Positions 1 through 6,437 of a stretch of 6,437 bases of DNA are shown here, in pieces. Source of the DNA: Pseudomonas sp. (GTDB lineage Bacteria > Pseudomonadota > Gammaproteobacteria > Pseudomonadales > Pseudomonadaceae); assembly GCA_029240955.1 (NCBI GenBank), contig JARDZH010000120.1, positions 1 through 6,437 of the forward strand. The letters run 5' to 3'. The translations under genes were made by a program, and so were the position numbers. Each line of letters starts with the position of its first letter. Position 1 is the stretch's first letter. Under the pieces are notes generated by a model that worked only from the letters and a program-made list of their open reading frames with translations, had not been told where the DNA came from and ran no database searches.

Positions 1-1
1 C

Positions 2-2413
2 GAAGTGCGCATGACCAAGCTGGCCCACGAGCTGCTGGCCGACCTGCACAAGGAAACCGTGGACTGGGTGCCGAACTACGACGGCACCGAGATGATCCCC
101 GGCGTCATGCCGACCCGTATCCCCAATCTGCTCGTCAACGGCTCCAGCGGTATCGCCGTGGGCATGGCGACCAACATTCCGCCGCACAACCTGGGCGAAG
201 TCATCGACGGCTGTCTGGCCTTGATCGACAACCCCGAGTTGACGGTCGACGAACTCATGCAGTACATCCCCGGCCCTGATTTCCCGACTGCGGGCATCAT
301 CAACGGTCGCGCTGGCATCATCGAAGCGTACCGCACCGGCCGTGGCCGCATTTATATGCGCGCCCGTTCCACCGTCGAGGACATCGACAAGGTTGGCGGT
401 CGTCAGCAGATCGTGATCACCGAGCTGCCTTACCAGCTGAACAAGGCTCGCCTGATCGAGAAGATTGCCGAGCTGGTCAAAGAGAAGAAGCTCGAAGGCA
501 TCACCGAGCTGCGCGACGAGTCCGACAAGGACGGCATGCGCGTCGTGATCGAACTGCGTCGCGGCGAAGTGCCTGAGGTCATTCTCAACAATCTTTACGC
601 CCAGACCCAGCTGCAAAGCGTGTTCGGCATCAACATCGTTGCCCTGATCGACGGCCGTCCGCGGATCCTCAACCTTAAGGACCTGCTGGAAGCCTTCGTG
701 CGCCATCGCCGCGAAGTCGTGACCCGTCGTACCGTCTTCGAACTGCGCAAGGCACGCGAGCGCGGCCATATCCTGGAAGGTCAGGCCGTTGCCCTGTCCA
801 ACATCGACCCGGTCATCGCCCTGATCAAGGCTTCGCCGACGCCGGCCGAAGCGAAGGAAGGTCTGGTCAGCACGCCGTGGGAATCGAGTGCCGTGGTGGA
901 AATGGTCGAGCGCGCTGGCGCCGACTCGTGCCGCCCGGAAAACCTCGATCCGCAATACGGTCTGCGCGACGGCAAGTATTACCTGTCTCCGGAACAGGCT
1001 CAGGCCATTCTGGAACTGCGCCTGCACCGTCTGACCGGTCTGGAGCATGAAAAGCTGCTGGGCGAGTACCAGGAAATCCTCACCCAGATCGGCGAGCTGA
1101 TCCGCATCCTCAACAGCGCCACGCGCCTGATGGAAGTGATCCGCGAAGAGCTGGAAGTGATCCGCGCCGAATACGGCGATGCACGTCGCACCGAGATTCT
1201 CGATGCACGCCTGGACCTGACCCTCGGCGACCTGATCACCGAAGAAGACCGCGTCGTGACCATTTCTCACGGCGGCTACGCCAAGACCCAGCCGCTGGCG
1301 GTGTATCAGGCTCAGCGTCGTGGCGGTAAAGGCAAGTCGGCTACCGGCATCAAGGATGAGGACTACATCGCTCACCTGCTGGTCGCCAACAGCCACACCA
1401 CGTTGCTGATGTTCTCCAGCAAGGGCAAGGTGTACTGGCTCAAGACCTACGAGATTCCGGAAGCCTCCCGTGCCGCCCGCGGTCGTCCGCTGGTCAACCT
1501 GCTGCCGCTGAGTGATGGCGAGTACATCACCACCATGTTGCCGGTCGACCTCGAAGCCATGAAGCGCCAGGCCGAGGAAGAAGATGCAGATGTCATCGAC
1601 GTCGAAGCTGAAGAAGTAAACAGCGACGAGAGCGAAGAAGACCGTCGTGCCCGTATCAAGGCCGCCGACAAGAAGAAGGCACCGTTCATCTTCATGTCCA
1701 CCGCCAACGGTACGGTCAAGAAGACCCCGCTGGCTGCATTCAGCCGTCAGCGCAGCGTGGGCCTGATCGCCCTGGAGCTGGACGAAGGCGACATCCTGAT
1801 CTCCGCGGCCATCACCGACGGCGAACAGGAAATCATGTTGTTCTCCGACGGCGGCAAGGTGACTCGCTTCAAGGAATCCGACGTTCGCGCCATGGGCCGT
1901 ACCGCCCGCGGTGTACGCGGCATGCGTCTGCCGGAAGGCCAGAAGCTGATTTCGATGCTGATTCCGGAAGAGGGCAGCCAGATCCTCACGGCTTCCGAGC
2001 GCGGCTATGGCAAGCGTACCGCCATCTCCGAGTTCCCTGAGTACAAGCGTGGCGGTCAGGGCGTGATCGCCATGGTCAGCAACGAGCGTAACGGTCGTCT
2101 GGTAGGCGCCGTGCAGGTACTCGACGGCGAGGAAATCATGCTGATCTCCGATCAGGGCACGCTGGTTCGTACTCGTGTCGACGAAGTATCCAGCCTCGGC
2201 CGTAACACTCAGGGCGTCACCCTGATCAAGCTGGCCGCCGACGAGAAACTGGTCGGGCTGGAACGCGTTCAGGAGCCGTCCGAAGTCGAGGGTGAAGAGC
2301 TCGAAGGCGAGGAAGTCGATGGCGAAGAAGCGGTCGATGGTGCCGTAGTCGCTGACGAGGCTGGCGATGAGCTCCAGGCCGACGCATCGGCCGAGGACGA
2401 GTCCGAAGACTGA
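2..2413 (+). CDS. gyrA: DNA gyrase subunit A, 5'-truncated by the window edge
   Basis: GyrA is the breakage-reunion subunit of DNA gyrase (GyrA2GyrB2), which introduces negative supercoils using ATP. The reading frame is open at the left edge. The first full codon (Glu at 2-4) aligns by eye with about E. coli residue 124, so the catalytic Tyr and the quinolone-resistance region lie just upstream and cannot be judged. About 803 residues are present, implying roughly 925 in total, normal for Pseudomonas. Seen in order: the rest of the winged-helix/tower core ([26 protein letters not shown]), the coiled coil (about 1020-1190), the GyrA box QRRGGKG at 1313-1333, and a C-terminal pinwheel with repeated blade motifs ([27 protein letters not shown]). 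An acidic insertion of about 40 residues absent from E. coli GyrA lies at about 1562-1681. The last 42 residues (2285-2410) hold 20 Asp/Glu and no Lys/Arg. The frame is intact. Identification is very secure; only the 5' end is missing. Confidence 0.98.
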   Translation, partial: EVRMTKLAHELLADLHKETVDWVPNYDGTEMIPGVMPTRIPNLLVNGSSGIAVGMATNIPPHNLGEVIDGCLALIDNPELTVDELMQYIPGPDFPTAGIINGRAGIIEAYRTGRGRIYMRARSTVEDIDKVGGRQQIVITELPYQLNKARLIEKIAELVKEKKLEGITELRDESDKDGMRVVIELRRGEVPEVILNNLYAQTQLQSVFGINIVALIDGRPRILNLKDLLEAFVRHRREVVTRRTVFELRKARERGHILEGQAVALSNIDPVIALIKASPTPAEAKEGLVSTPWESSAVVEMVERAGADSCRPENLDPQYGLRDGKYYLSPEQAQAILELRLHRLTGLEHEKLLGEYQEILTQIGELIRILNSATRLMEVIREELEVIRAEYGDARRTEILDARLDLTLGDLITEEDRVVTISHGGYAKTQPLAVYQAQRRGGKGKSATGIKDEDYIAHLLVANSHTTLLMFSSKGKVYWLKTYEIPEASRAARGRPLVNLLPLSDGEYITTMLPVDLEAMKRQAEEEDADVIDVEAEEVNSDESEEDRRARIKAADKKKAPFIFMSTANGTVKKTPLAAFSRQRSVGLIALELDEGDILISAAITDGEQEIMLFSDGGKVTRFKESDVRAMGRTARGVRGMRLPEGQKLISMLIPEEGSQILTASERGYGKRTAISEFPEYKRGGQGVIAMVSNERNGRLVGAVQVLDGEEIMLISDQGTLVRTRVDEVSSLGRNTQGVTLIKLAADEKLVGLERVQEPSEVEGEELEGEEVDGEEAVDGAVVADEAGDELQADASAEDESED
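2285..2329 (+). repeat. Three imperfect 15-base tandem repeats in the gyrA acidic tail
   Basis: Three consecutive 15-base units (2285-2299, 2300-2314, 2315-2329) encode [10 protein letters not shown] and VDGEE. A degenerate fourth unit (AVDGA) follows at 2330-2344. The units differ mostly at third codon positions, so the peptide repeat is better kept than the DNA repeat. This points either to an old duplication or to selection on acidity. The repeat is in frame and does not disturb the gene. Confidence 0.75.
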
Positions 2414-2430
2414 GCGGTAAGCTAAACACC

Positions 2431-2487
2431 GTAAGGGCTGGCTCGTCTGGAATGCATCCGTGCATTTTTGGTGAGTACAGCCCTTGC
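2431..2487 (+). terminator. Nested stem-loop after gyrA, possible weak terminator
   Basis: The outer arms, 2431-2440 (GTAAGGGCTG) and 2478-2487 (CAGCCCTTGC), pair over 10 positions with one G-U. Inside lies a compact hairpin, 2451-2456 (AATGCA) with 2461-2466 (TGCATT), closed by a TCCG loop and ending in a run of five T (2465-2469). It begins 18 bases after the gyrA stop. The inner stem has only two G-C pairs, and no T-run follows the outer stem. As an intrinsic terminator it would therefore be weak, perhaps partial. It could instead be an RNA processing or mRNA-stabilising structure. Confidence 0.4.
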
Positions 2488-2490
2488 GAC

Positions 2491-2514
2491 ATTCGGCCCG
2501 ATCCACTGCCGAAT
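2491..2514. repeat. Perfect 7-base inverted repeat in the spacer
   Basis: ATTCGGC (2491-2497) and GCCGAAT (2508-2514) are perfect reverse complements separated by 10 bases. It can be read as an RNA hairpin between the first and third structures of the spacer, or as a dyad operator-like site for a dimeric DNA-binding protein. No T-run follows, so it does not resemble an intrinsic terminator. No known regulator motif was recognised. Confidence 0.4.
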
Positions 2515-2526
2515 ACCGATTACAGA

Positions 2527-2560
2527 GGCCATCCGGACGGCTCCGTTCGCCCGGATGACC
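2527..2560 (+). repeat. GC-rich stem-loop upstream of serC
   Basis: CATCCGG (2530-2536) pairs perfectly with CCGGATG (2551-2557). Beyond one C/A mismatch, GG (2527-2528) pairs with CC (2559-2560), and the loop is 14 bases. This is the strongest single stem in the spacer and ends about 50 bases before the serC start. It lacks a following T-run, so it is not a classical terminator. It could be a leader-RNA structure, a stability element or a protein-binding dyad. Confidence 0.45.
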
Positions 2561-2599
2561 CGCCTCGATGAAAGCAGCGCGAACAGACCCGACGCATTT

Positions 2600-2607
2600 G
2601 AAGAGAG
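2600..2607 (+). promoter_or_regulatory. serC ribosome binding site
   Basis: GAAGAGAG ends five bases before the ATG at 2613 and is a moderate Shine-Dalgarno match. It decides the start. The longer in-frame ATG at 2568 has no purine-rich site upstream and would add 15 residues not seen in SerC proteins. Confidence 0.7.
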
Positions 2608-2612
2608 TGGAT

Positions 2613-3698
2613 ATGAGCAAGCGAGCCTTTAACTTCTGCGCAGGTCCTGCTGCGCTTCCTGAAGCTGTTCTTCTGCGTGCCCAGGCAGAATTGCTGGACT
2701 GGCACGGCAAAGGCCTGTCGGTCATGGAAATGAGTCATCGCAGTGATGAGTTCGTTTCTATCGCAACCAAAGCCGAGCAGGATTTTCGCGACCTGCTCTC
2801 CATCCCTTCGAACTACAAGGTGCTGTTCCTGCAAGGCGGCGCCAGCCAGCAGTTCGCCCAGATTCCGCTGAACCTGCTGCCCGAAAACGGCAAGGCCGAT
2901 TACATCGATACCGGCATCTGGTCGCACAAGGCAATCGAAGAGGCGTCCCGCTATGGCACGGTGAACGTCGCCGCCAGCGCCAAGCCGTACGATTACTTCG
3001 CCATTCCCGGTCAGAACGAATGGCAGCTCAGCCAGGACGCGGCCTACGTTCACTACGCGCCGAACGAAACCATCGGCGGTCTGGAATTCAACTGGATTCC
3101 CGAAACCGGCGACGTTCCGCTGGTGGCCGACATGTCATCGGACATTCTGTCGCGCCCGGTCGATATTTCCCGCTTCGGCATGATCTACGCCGGCGCACAG
3201 AAGAACATCGGCCCCAGCGGCGTGGTGGTAGTGATCATTCGCGAGGATCTGTTGGGCCGCGCGCGTTCGATATGCCCGACCATGCTCAACTACAAGGTCG
3301 CGGCCGACAACGGCTCGATGTACAACACCCCGCCGACCCTGGCCTGGTACCTCTCGGGTCTGGTGTTCGAATGGCTCAAGGAGCAGGGCGGCGTAGAAGC
3401 CATCGGCAAGCGCAATGAGATCAAGCAGCGCACGCTGTACGACTACATCGACTCCAGCGCCCTCTACAGCAACCCGATCAACAAGTCGGACCGCTCGTGG
3501 ATGAACGTGCCGTTCCGTCTGGCAGACGACCGTCTGGACAAGCCGTTCCTGGCCGGTGCCGACGCCAACGGTTTGCTCAACCTCAAAGGGCACCGCTCGG
3601 TCGGCGGCATGCGCGCTTCCATCTACAATGCTGTCGGCCTTGACGCGGTCAACGCGCTGGTCGCCTACATGAAAGACTTCGAGAAGGAACATGGCTGA
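2613..3698 (+). CDS. serC: Phosphoserine/phosphohydroxythreonine aminotransferase
   Basis: SerC is a cytosolic pyridoxal-phosphate enzyme that transfers the amino group of glutamate to 3-phosphohydroxypyruvate, giving phosphoserine. The same enzyme (also called PdxF) makes 4-phosphohydroxy-threonine for pyridoxal phosphate synthesis. The 361 residues match the family length of about 360. Visible motifs are the N-terminal FNFCAGPAALP, the substrate-binding His42-Arg43 in EMSHRS, the cofactor-phosphate loop GGAS at residues 75-78, the Schiff-base lysine Lys197 in GAQKNIGPSG, and the C-terminal HRSVGGMRAS (His327-Arg328, Arg334). The start at 2613 is chosen because MSKRAFNF is the conserved N-terminus and a ribosome binding site precedes it. 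The stop overlaps the pheA start by one base (TGATG), so the two are probably translationally coupled. Its place ahead of aromatic genes suits a shared need for cofactor and for serine, which is consumed in tryptophan synthesis. Confidence 0.97.
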   Translation: MSKRAFNFCAGPAALPEAVLLRAQAELLDWHGKGLSVMEMSHRSDEFVSIATKAEQDFRDLLSIPSNYKVLFLQGGASQQFAQIPLNLLPENGKADYIDTGIWSHKAIEEASRYGTVNVAASAKPYDYFAIPGQNEWQLSQDAAYVHYAPNETIGGLEFNWIPETGDVPLVADMSSDILSRPVDISRFGMIYAGAQKNIGPSGVVVVIIREDLLGRARSICPTMLNYKVAADNGSMYNTPPTLAWYLSGLVFEWLKEQGGVEAIGKRNEIKQRTLYDYIDSSALYSNPINKSDRSWMNVPFRLADDRLDKPFLAGADANGLLNLKGHRSVGGMRASIYNAVGLDAVNALVAYMKDFEKEHG

Positions 3699-4792
3699 TG
3701 TCTGAACAGGAACTCAAGGCGCTACGCGTCCGTATCGACAGCCTGGACGAAAAGGTTCTGGAGCTGATCAGCGAGCGTGCCCGCTGTGCACAGGAAGTGG
3801 CGCGCGTGAAAATGGCGTCACTGGCCGAAGGCGAAGTGCCTGTGTTCTATCGCCCCGAGCGTGAAGCTCAGGTTCTCAAGCGCGTCATGGAGCGCAATCG
3901 CGGTCCGTTGAGCAACGAGGAAATGGCGCGTCTGTTCCGGGAAATCATGTCGTCCTGTCTGGCGCTGGAACAGCCGCTGAAAGTGGCCTATCTCGGCCCG
4001 GAAGGCACGTTCACCCAGGCCGCAGCCATGAAGCACTTCGGCCATGCGGTGATCAGCCTGCCGATGGCGGCCATCGACGAAGTGTTCCGCGAAGTGGTCG
4101 CCGGCGCGGTGAACTTCGGCGTGGTGCCAGTGGAGAACTCCACCGAAGGCGCGGTCAACCACACGCTGGACAGCTTTCTTGAGCACGACATGGTCATCTG
4201 TGGCGAAGTCGAGCTGCGTATTCACCATCATCTGCTGGTGGGCGAGAATACCAAGACGCAAAGCATCAGTCGCATCTATTCCCACGCTCAATCGCTGGCC
4301 CAGTGCCGGAAATGGCTGGACGCTCACTACCCGAACGTCGAGCGCGTGGCGGTGGCCAGCAATGCCGAGGCGGCAAAGCGGGTCAAGGGTGAGTGGAACT
4401 CCGCCGCCATTGCCGGCGACATGGCGGCGGGGCTGTACGGCCTGACGCGTCTCGCCGAGAAGATTGAGGATCGTCCGGACAACTCCACCCGGTTCCTGAT
4501 CATCGGTAACCAGGAAGTACCTCCGACCGGCGACGACAAGACGTCGATCATCGTATCGATGAGCAACAAGCCGGGCGCTCTGCACGAGTTGCTGGTGCCG
4601 TTCCACGAGAACGGCCTGGACCTCACCCGCATCGAGACTCGCCCGTCGCGCAGTGGCAAATGGACCTACGTATTCTTCATCGATTTCGTCGGGCATCACC
4701 AGGATCCGTTGGTCAAGGCGGTGCTGGAACAGATCAGCCACGAAGCCGTTGCGCTCAAGGTGCTGGGTTCCTACCCGAAAGCGGTTCTTTGA
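3698..4792 (+). CDS. pheA: Bifunctional chorismate mutase/prephenate dehydratase (P-protein)
   Basis: This enzyme converts chorismate to prephenate and then to phenylpyruvate, the committed route to phenylalanine. The 364 residues hold three domains. The AroQ-class chorismate mutase (about 1-92) has Arg10, Arg27, Lys38 and Arg55-Glu56 at positions equivalent to the E. coli active site. The prephenate dehydratase domain (about 95-272) starts at VAYLGPEGTF, carries VPVENSTEGAVN and has the catalytic TRF motif at 264-266. The ACT regulatory domain (about 281-364) has PGAL at 292-295 and IETRP at 312-316, the phenylalanine-binding motifs, so feedback inhibition by phenylalanine is expected. By hand alignment, Glu91 sits where E. 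coli mutase has Gln88, and the loop before Arg55 is a few residues longer. A ribosome binding site (AAGGA, 3684-3688) lies inside serC nine bases before the ATG. The start shares its A with the serC stop. In pseudomonads this is often named aroQp-pheA. Confidence 0.97.
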   Translation: MSEQELKALRVRIDSLDEKVLELISERARCAQEVARVKMASLAEGEVPVFYRPEREAQVLKRVMERNRGPLSNEEMARLFREIMSSCLALEQPLKVAYLGPEGTFTQAAAMKHFGHAVISLPMAAIDEVFREVVAGAVNFGVVPVENSTEGAVNHTLDSFLEHDMVICGEVELRIHHHLLVGENTKTQSISRIYSHAQSLAQCRKWLDAHYPNVERVAVASNAEAAKRVKGEWNSAAIAGDMAAGLYGLTRLAEKIEDRPDNSTRFLIIGNQEVPPTGDDKTSIIVSMSNKPGALHELLVPFHENGLDLTRIETRPSRSGKWTYVFFIDFVGHHQDPLVKAVLEQISHEAVALKVLGSYPKAVL

Positions 4793-4797
4793 AGAGG
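4793..4797 (+). promoter_or_regulatory. hisC ribosome binding site
   Basis: AGAGG begins directly after the pheA stop and lies six bases before the ATG at 4804. It fixes the hisC start within an otherwise open frame that extends back into pheA. Confidence 0.7.
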
Positions 4798-4803
4798 CGA
4801 CAC

Positions 4804-5916
4804 ATGAGCAGCGATTTCCTCGCCCTGGCCCTGCCGGGCGTGCAGAAACTCTCGCCCTACGTTCCAGGCAAGCCTGTGGACGAACTGGCGCGGGAATTCG
4901 GTCTGGACCCGGCCAGCATCGTCAAGCTGGCCAGCAACGAGAACCCGCTTGGCGCCAGCCCCAAGGCGCTGGCGGCCATTCGCGACGAGCTGGCCGAGTT
5001 GACTCGCTACCCGGACGGCAATGGGTTTGCGCTCAAACAGCGTCTGGCTGAACGATGCGGCGTCAAGGCTGAACAGGTCACGCTGGGCAACGGTTCCAAC
5101 GATATTCTGGAACTGGTGGCACGCGCCTGGCTGTCGCCCGGCTCGAACGCCGTCTTCAGCGAGTACGCGTTTGCGATCTATCCCATCGTGACTCAAGCGG
5201 TCGGCGCCGAGAGTCGCGTCGTGCCTGAGCGGGACTGGGGGCATGATCTGTCCGCAATGCTGCAGGCCATCGACGAACAGACCCGCGTGGTGTTCATCGC
5301 CAACCCGAACAACCCGACCGGCACCTGGTTCGGTCCGCAGGCTCTGGCCGAGTTTCTGGCTGCCGTGCCTGAGCACGTGCTGGTAGTGCTGGACGAGGCG
5401 TACATCGAGTACGCCAAAGGCGATGAACTGCCAGACGGCCTGAGCTATCTGGCCGATTATCCGAACTTGCTGGTGTCACGCACCTTCTCCAAGGCCTACG
5501 GTCTGGCTTCGCTGCGCGTGGGCTATGGCCTGTCATCGCCTGCGGTGGCCGATGTGCTGAACCGGGTGCGTCAGCCGTTCAACGTCAACAGCTTCGCGCT
5601 GGCAGCCGCTTGCGCTGCACTGGACGACGTCGAGTATGTCGAACAAAGCCGCCGGCTCAACGAGGCGGGCATGCAGCAACTGGAAGACGGTCTGCGTGAC
5701 CTGGGCCTCGCCTGGATTCCGTCTCGCGCCAACTTCATTGCAGTCGATCTGGGTCGCAATGCCGCTCCGGTCTATGAAGGGCTGTTGCGCGAAGGCGTCA
5801 TCGTGCGTCCGGTCGGTGGTTACGGCATGCCGAACCATTTGCGGGTCAGTATTGGCCAGGCCCCCGAGAACGTCCGCTTTCTCGAAGCGCTGACCCGGGT
5901 TCTTGCCCGTGGTTGA
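4804..5916 (+). CDS. hisC: Histidinol-phosphate/aromatic aminotransferase (HisC2 type)
   Basis: This is a cytosolic fold-type I pyridoxal-phosphate aminotransferase of the HisC family, 370 residues, normal for HisC. The family reaction interconverts imidazole acetol phosphate and histidinol phosphate with glutamate. Members placed among phe/tyr genes are known to accept phenylpyruvate and hydroxyphenylpyruvate, or their prephenate precursor, as well. Visible motifs are SNENPLG near residue 40, ANPNNPTGTW (Asn170), VLDEAYIEY with cofactor-binding Asp197, SRTFSKAYGLASLR with Schiff-base Lys230 and Arg238, and the substrate-carboxylate Arg347 in HLRVSIG. The start at 4804 follows a clear ribosome binding site, and MSSDFLALALPGVQKL is a typical N-terminus. 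The gap after pheA is 11 bases, and the 3' end overlaps the likely tyrA start. Pseudomonads usually carry another hisC in a his cluster, so this copy is probably the paralogue called hisC2 or hisHb. Its main physiological substrate is an inference from context. Confidence 0.93.
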   Translation: MSSDFLALALPGVQKLSPYVPGKPVDELAREFGLDPASIVKLASNENPLGASPKALAAIRDELAELTRYPDGNGFALKQRLAERCGVKAEQVTLGNGSNDILELVARAWLSPGSNAVFSEYAFAIYPIVTQAVGAESRVVPERDWGHDLSAMLQAIDEQTRVVFIANPNNPTGTWFGPQALAEFLAAVPEHVLVVLDEAYIEYAKGDELPDGLSYLADYPNLLVSRTFSKAYGLASLRVGYGLSSPAVADVLNRVRQPFNVNSFALAAACAALDDVEYVEQSRRLNEAGMQQLEDGLRDLGLAWIPSRANFIAVDLGRNAAPVYEGLLREGVIVRPVGGYGMPNHLRVSIGQAPENVRFLEALTRVLARG

Positions 5917-6437
5917 TGTCGTGCCGGTGCAATCGGCACAGCCCATTATCGGGCGCCTCGTGGTGGTCGGCCTCGGCCTGATCGGCGGTTCGTTCGCCAA
6001 AGGCATCCGCCAGAGCGGTCTGTGCCACGAGGTGGTCGGTGTCGATCTGGACGCCCGGTCGCGGCAACTGGCCGTCGAACTTGGCGTTGTGGATCGATCC
6101 GAAGCGGATCTCGCTGTTGCTTGTCAGGGTGCCGACGTCATTCAGCTGGCCGTGCCGATCCTCGCGATGGAACGCATGCTGGCCATGCTCGCCACGCTGG
6201 ATCTGGGCGATGCGGTGCTCACCGATGTCGGCAGCGCAAAAGGCAATGTGGTTCGCGCCGCCTGCGAGTCCTTTGGCCATATGCCGCGCCGTTTCGTGCC
6301 GGGGCATCCGATTGCGGGTTCGGAACAAAGCGGCGTGGAGGCTGCGAACGCCGAGCTGTTTCGTCGCCATAAAGTCATTCTGACGCCTGTTGAAGACACC
6401 GATCCGGCGGCGCTGGCGCTGGTCCATCGCTTGTGGG
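5909..6437 (+). CDS. tyrA: Prephenate (cyclohexadienyl) dehydrogenase, 3'-truncated by the window edge
   Basis: TyrA oxidatively decarboxylates prephenate to 4-hydroxyphenylpyruvate; the pseudomonad type is known to accept arogenate too. About 176 residues are present. The Rossmann motif GLGLIGGSFAKG has its glycines at residues 21, 23 and 26 (counting from 5909). Asp46 in VVGVDLD sits at the end of the second strand, which usually indicates NAD+ preference. AVP, TDVGSAKG (105-112) and PGHPIAGSEQSGV follow, with His133 in the conserved substrate-binding GHPIAG motif. No chorismate mutase domain precedes it, unlike E. coli TyrA. No ATG lies in frame between the upstream stop (5891-5893) and the Rossmann fold. 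Possible starts are GTG at 5909, 5921 or 5927, or TTG at 5903. None has a good ribosome binding site. I chose 5909 because it overlaps the hisC stop by eight bases, which suits coupling. In pseudomonads the protein commonly continues into an AroA (EPSP synthase) domain, which cannot be seen here. Confidence 0.93.
   Translation, partial: MVDVVPVQSAQPIIGRLVVVGLGLIGGSFAKGIRQSGLCHEVVGVDLDARSRQLAVELGVVDRSEADLAVACQGADVIQLAVPILAMERMLAMLATLDLGDAVLTDVGSAKGNVVRAACESFGHMPRRFVPGHPIAGSEQSGVEAANAELFRRHKVILTPVEDTDPAALALVHRLW

Larger units (their letters stand above)
2414..2612 (+). other. gyrA-serC spacer, possible structured leader/3' UTR
   Basis: This 199-base gap is the only sizeable non-coding stretch in the window. 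It holds three successive inverted repeats (2431-2487, 2491-2514, 2527-2560) and then the serC ribosome binding site. I could not find a sigma-70 promoter with both boxes at acceptable spacing, although the inverted repeats could hide one. A 39-codon frame (2452-2571) and a GTG frame from 2471 cross it, but neither has a ribosome binding site. Whether transcription from gyrA reads through into serC, or serC has its own start here, cannot be settled from the sequence alone. Confidence 0.6.

Noticed and set aside
2484..2523. Sigma-70 promoter for serC from TTGCGA to GAATAC or GATTAC
   Set aside because: The spacings are 21 and 28 bases, too long, and the boxes are poor. Any internal serC promoter needs transcript-start data.
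2568..2612. Longer SerC starting at the ATG at 2568
   Set aside because: The 15 extra residues do not look like SerC, there is no ribosome binding site before 2568, and a good one precedes 2613 where the conserved N-terminus begins.
2471..2632. GTG frame in the spacer as a possible leader peptide
   Set aside because: It has no ribosome binding site, no cluster of Ser, Phe, Tyr or His codons, and overlaps the serC start in another frame.
2520..3053. 177-codon minus-strand frame reaching into the gyrA-serC spacer
   Set aside because: Most of it is antisense to serC, no family is recognised, and no ribosome binding site stands out. It is treated as a shadow frame.
3818..4741. 307-codon open frame on the minus strand over pheA
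   Set aside because: It is antisense to a clearly functional gene, and its His/Arg/Val-rich peptide has no recognisable domain. Long antisense frames are common in GC-rich DNA with third-position G/C bias.
4660..4803. hisC frame extended upstream into pheA
   Set aside because: It would be a 48-residue extension read out of frame through the conserved PheA ACT domain. The ATG at 4804 has its own ribosome binding site and gives the family length.
6022..6383. Two further plus-strand frames inside tyrA (6022-6372 and 6039-6383)
   Set aside because: They lie in other frames of the conserved TyrA dinucleotide-binding domain, and their peptides have no recognisable motifs.

Overview
The window looks like a Pseudomonas chromosome segment, most likely from the fluorescens/syringae side of the genus. 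The evidence is the gene order gyrA-serC-pheA-hisC-tyrA, the GC-rich coding sequence with strong third-position G/C bias, and proteins that read as typical pseudomonad versions: a GyrA with an acidic insertion in its C-terminal domain, an AroQ-PheA fusion, and a HisC2-type aminotransferase. The species assignment is an inference from remembered protein sequences. No search was run.

Layout, all on the + strand: (1) bases 2-2413 are the 3' part of gyrA, entering just after the catalytic tyrosine region. (2) Bases 2414-2612 are a 199-base spacer with three consecutive inverted repeats and no convincing promoter. (3) serC, 2613-3698, overlaps the next gene by one base in TGATG. (4) pheA (chorismate mutase/prephenate dehydratase), 3698-4792. 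(5) After an 11-base gap carrying a ribosome binding site, hisC2, 4804-5916. (6) tyrA, starting at a GTG (probably 5909, overlapping hisC by 8 bases) and running off the right edge. No RNA gene, mobile element, CRISPR array or prophage was seen, and no segment has clearly foreign composition.

From serC onward the genes form a tightly coupled amino-acid block. PheA turns chorismate into prephenate and then phenylpyruvate. TyrA oxidises prephenate to 4-hydroxyphenylpyruvate. The HisC-family aminotransferase can plausibly aminate these keto acids as well as act in histidine synthesis. SerC makes phosphoserine and also serves pyridoxal phosphate synthesis, the cofactor of both aminotransferases here. 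This matches the mixed-function 'supraoperon' known in pseudomonads (gyrA-serC-pheA-hisC-tyrA-aroA-cmk-rpsA), in which tyrA is commonly fused to or followed by aroA. That continuation lies outside the window.

I found no undescribed system. The points most worth checking are the structured gyrA-serC spacer, the two acidic low-complexity segments in GyrA (one with a five-residue tandem repeat), the unclear non-ATG start of tyrA, and a Glu at a usual Gln position in the chorismate mutase active site.
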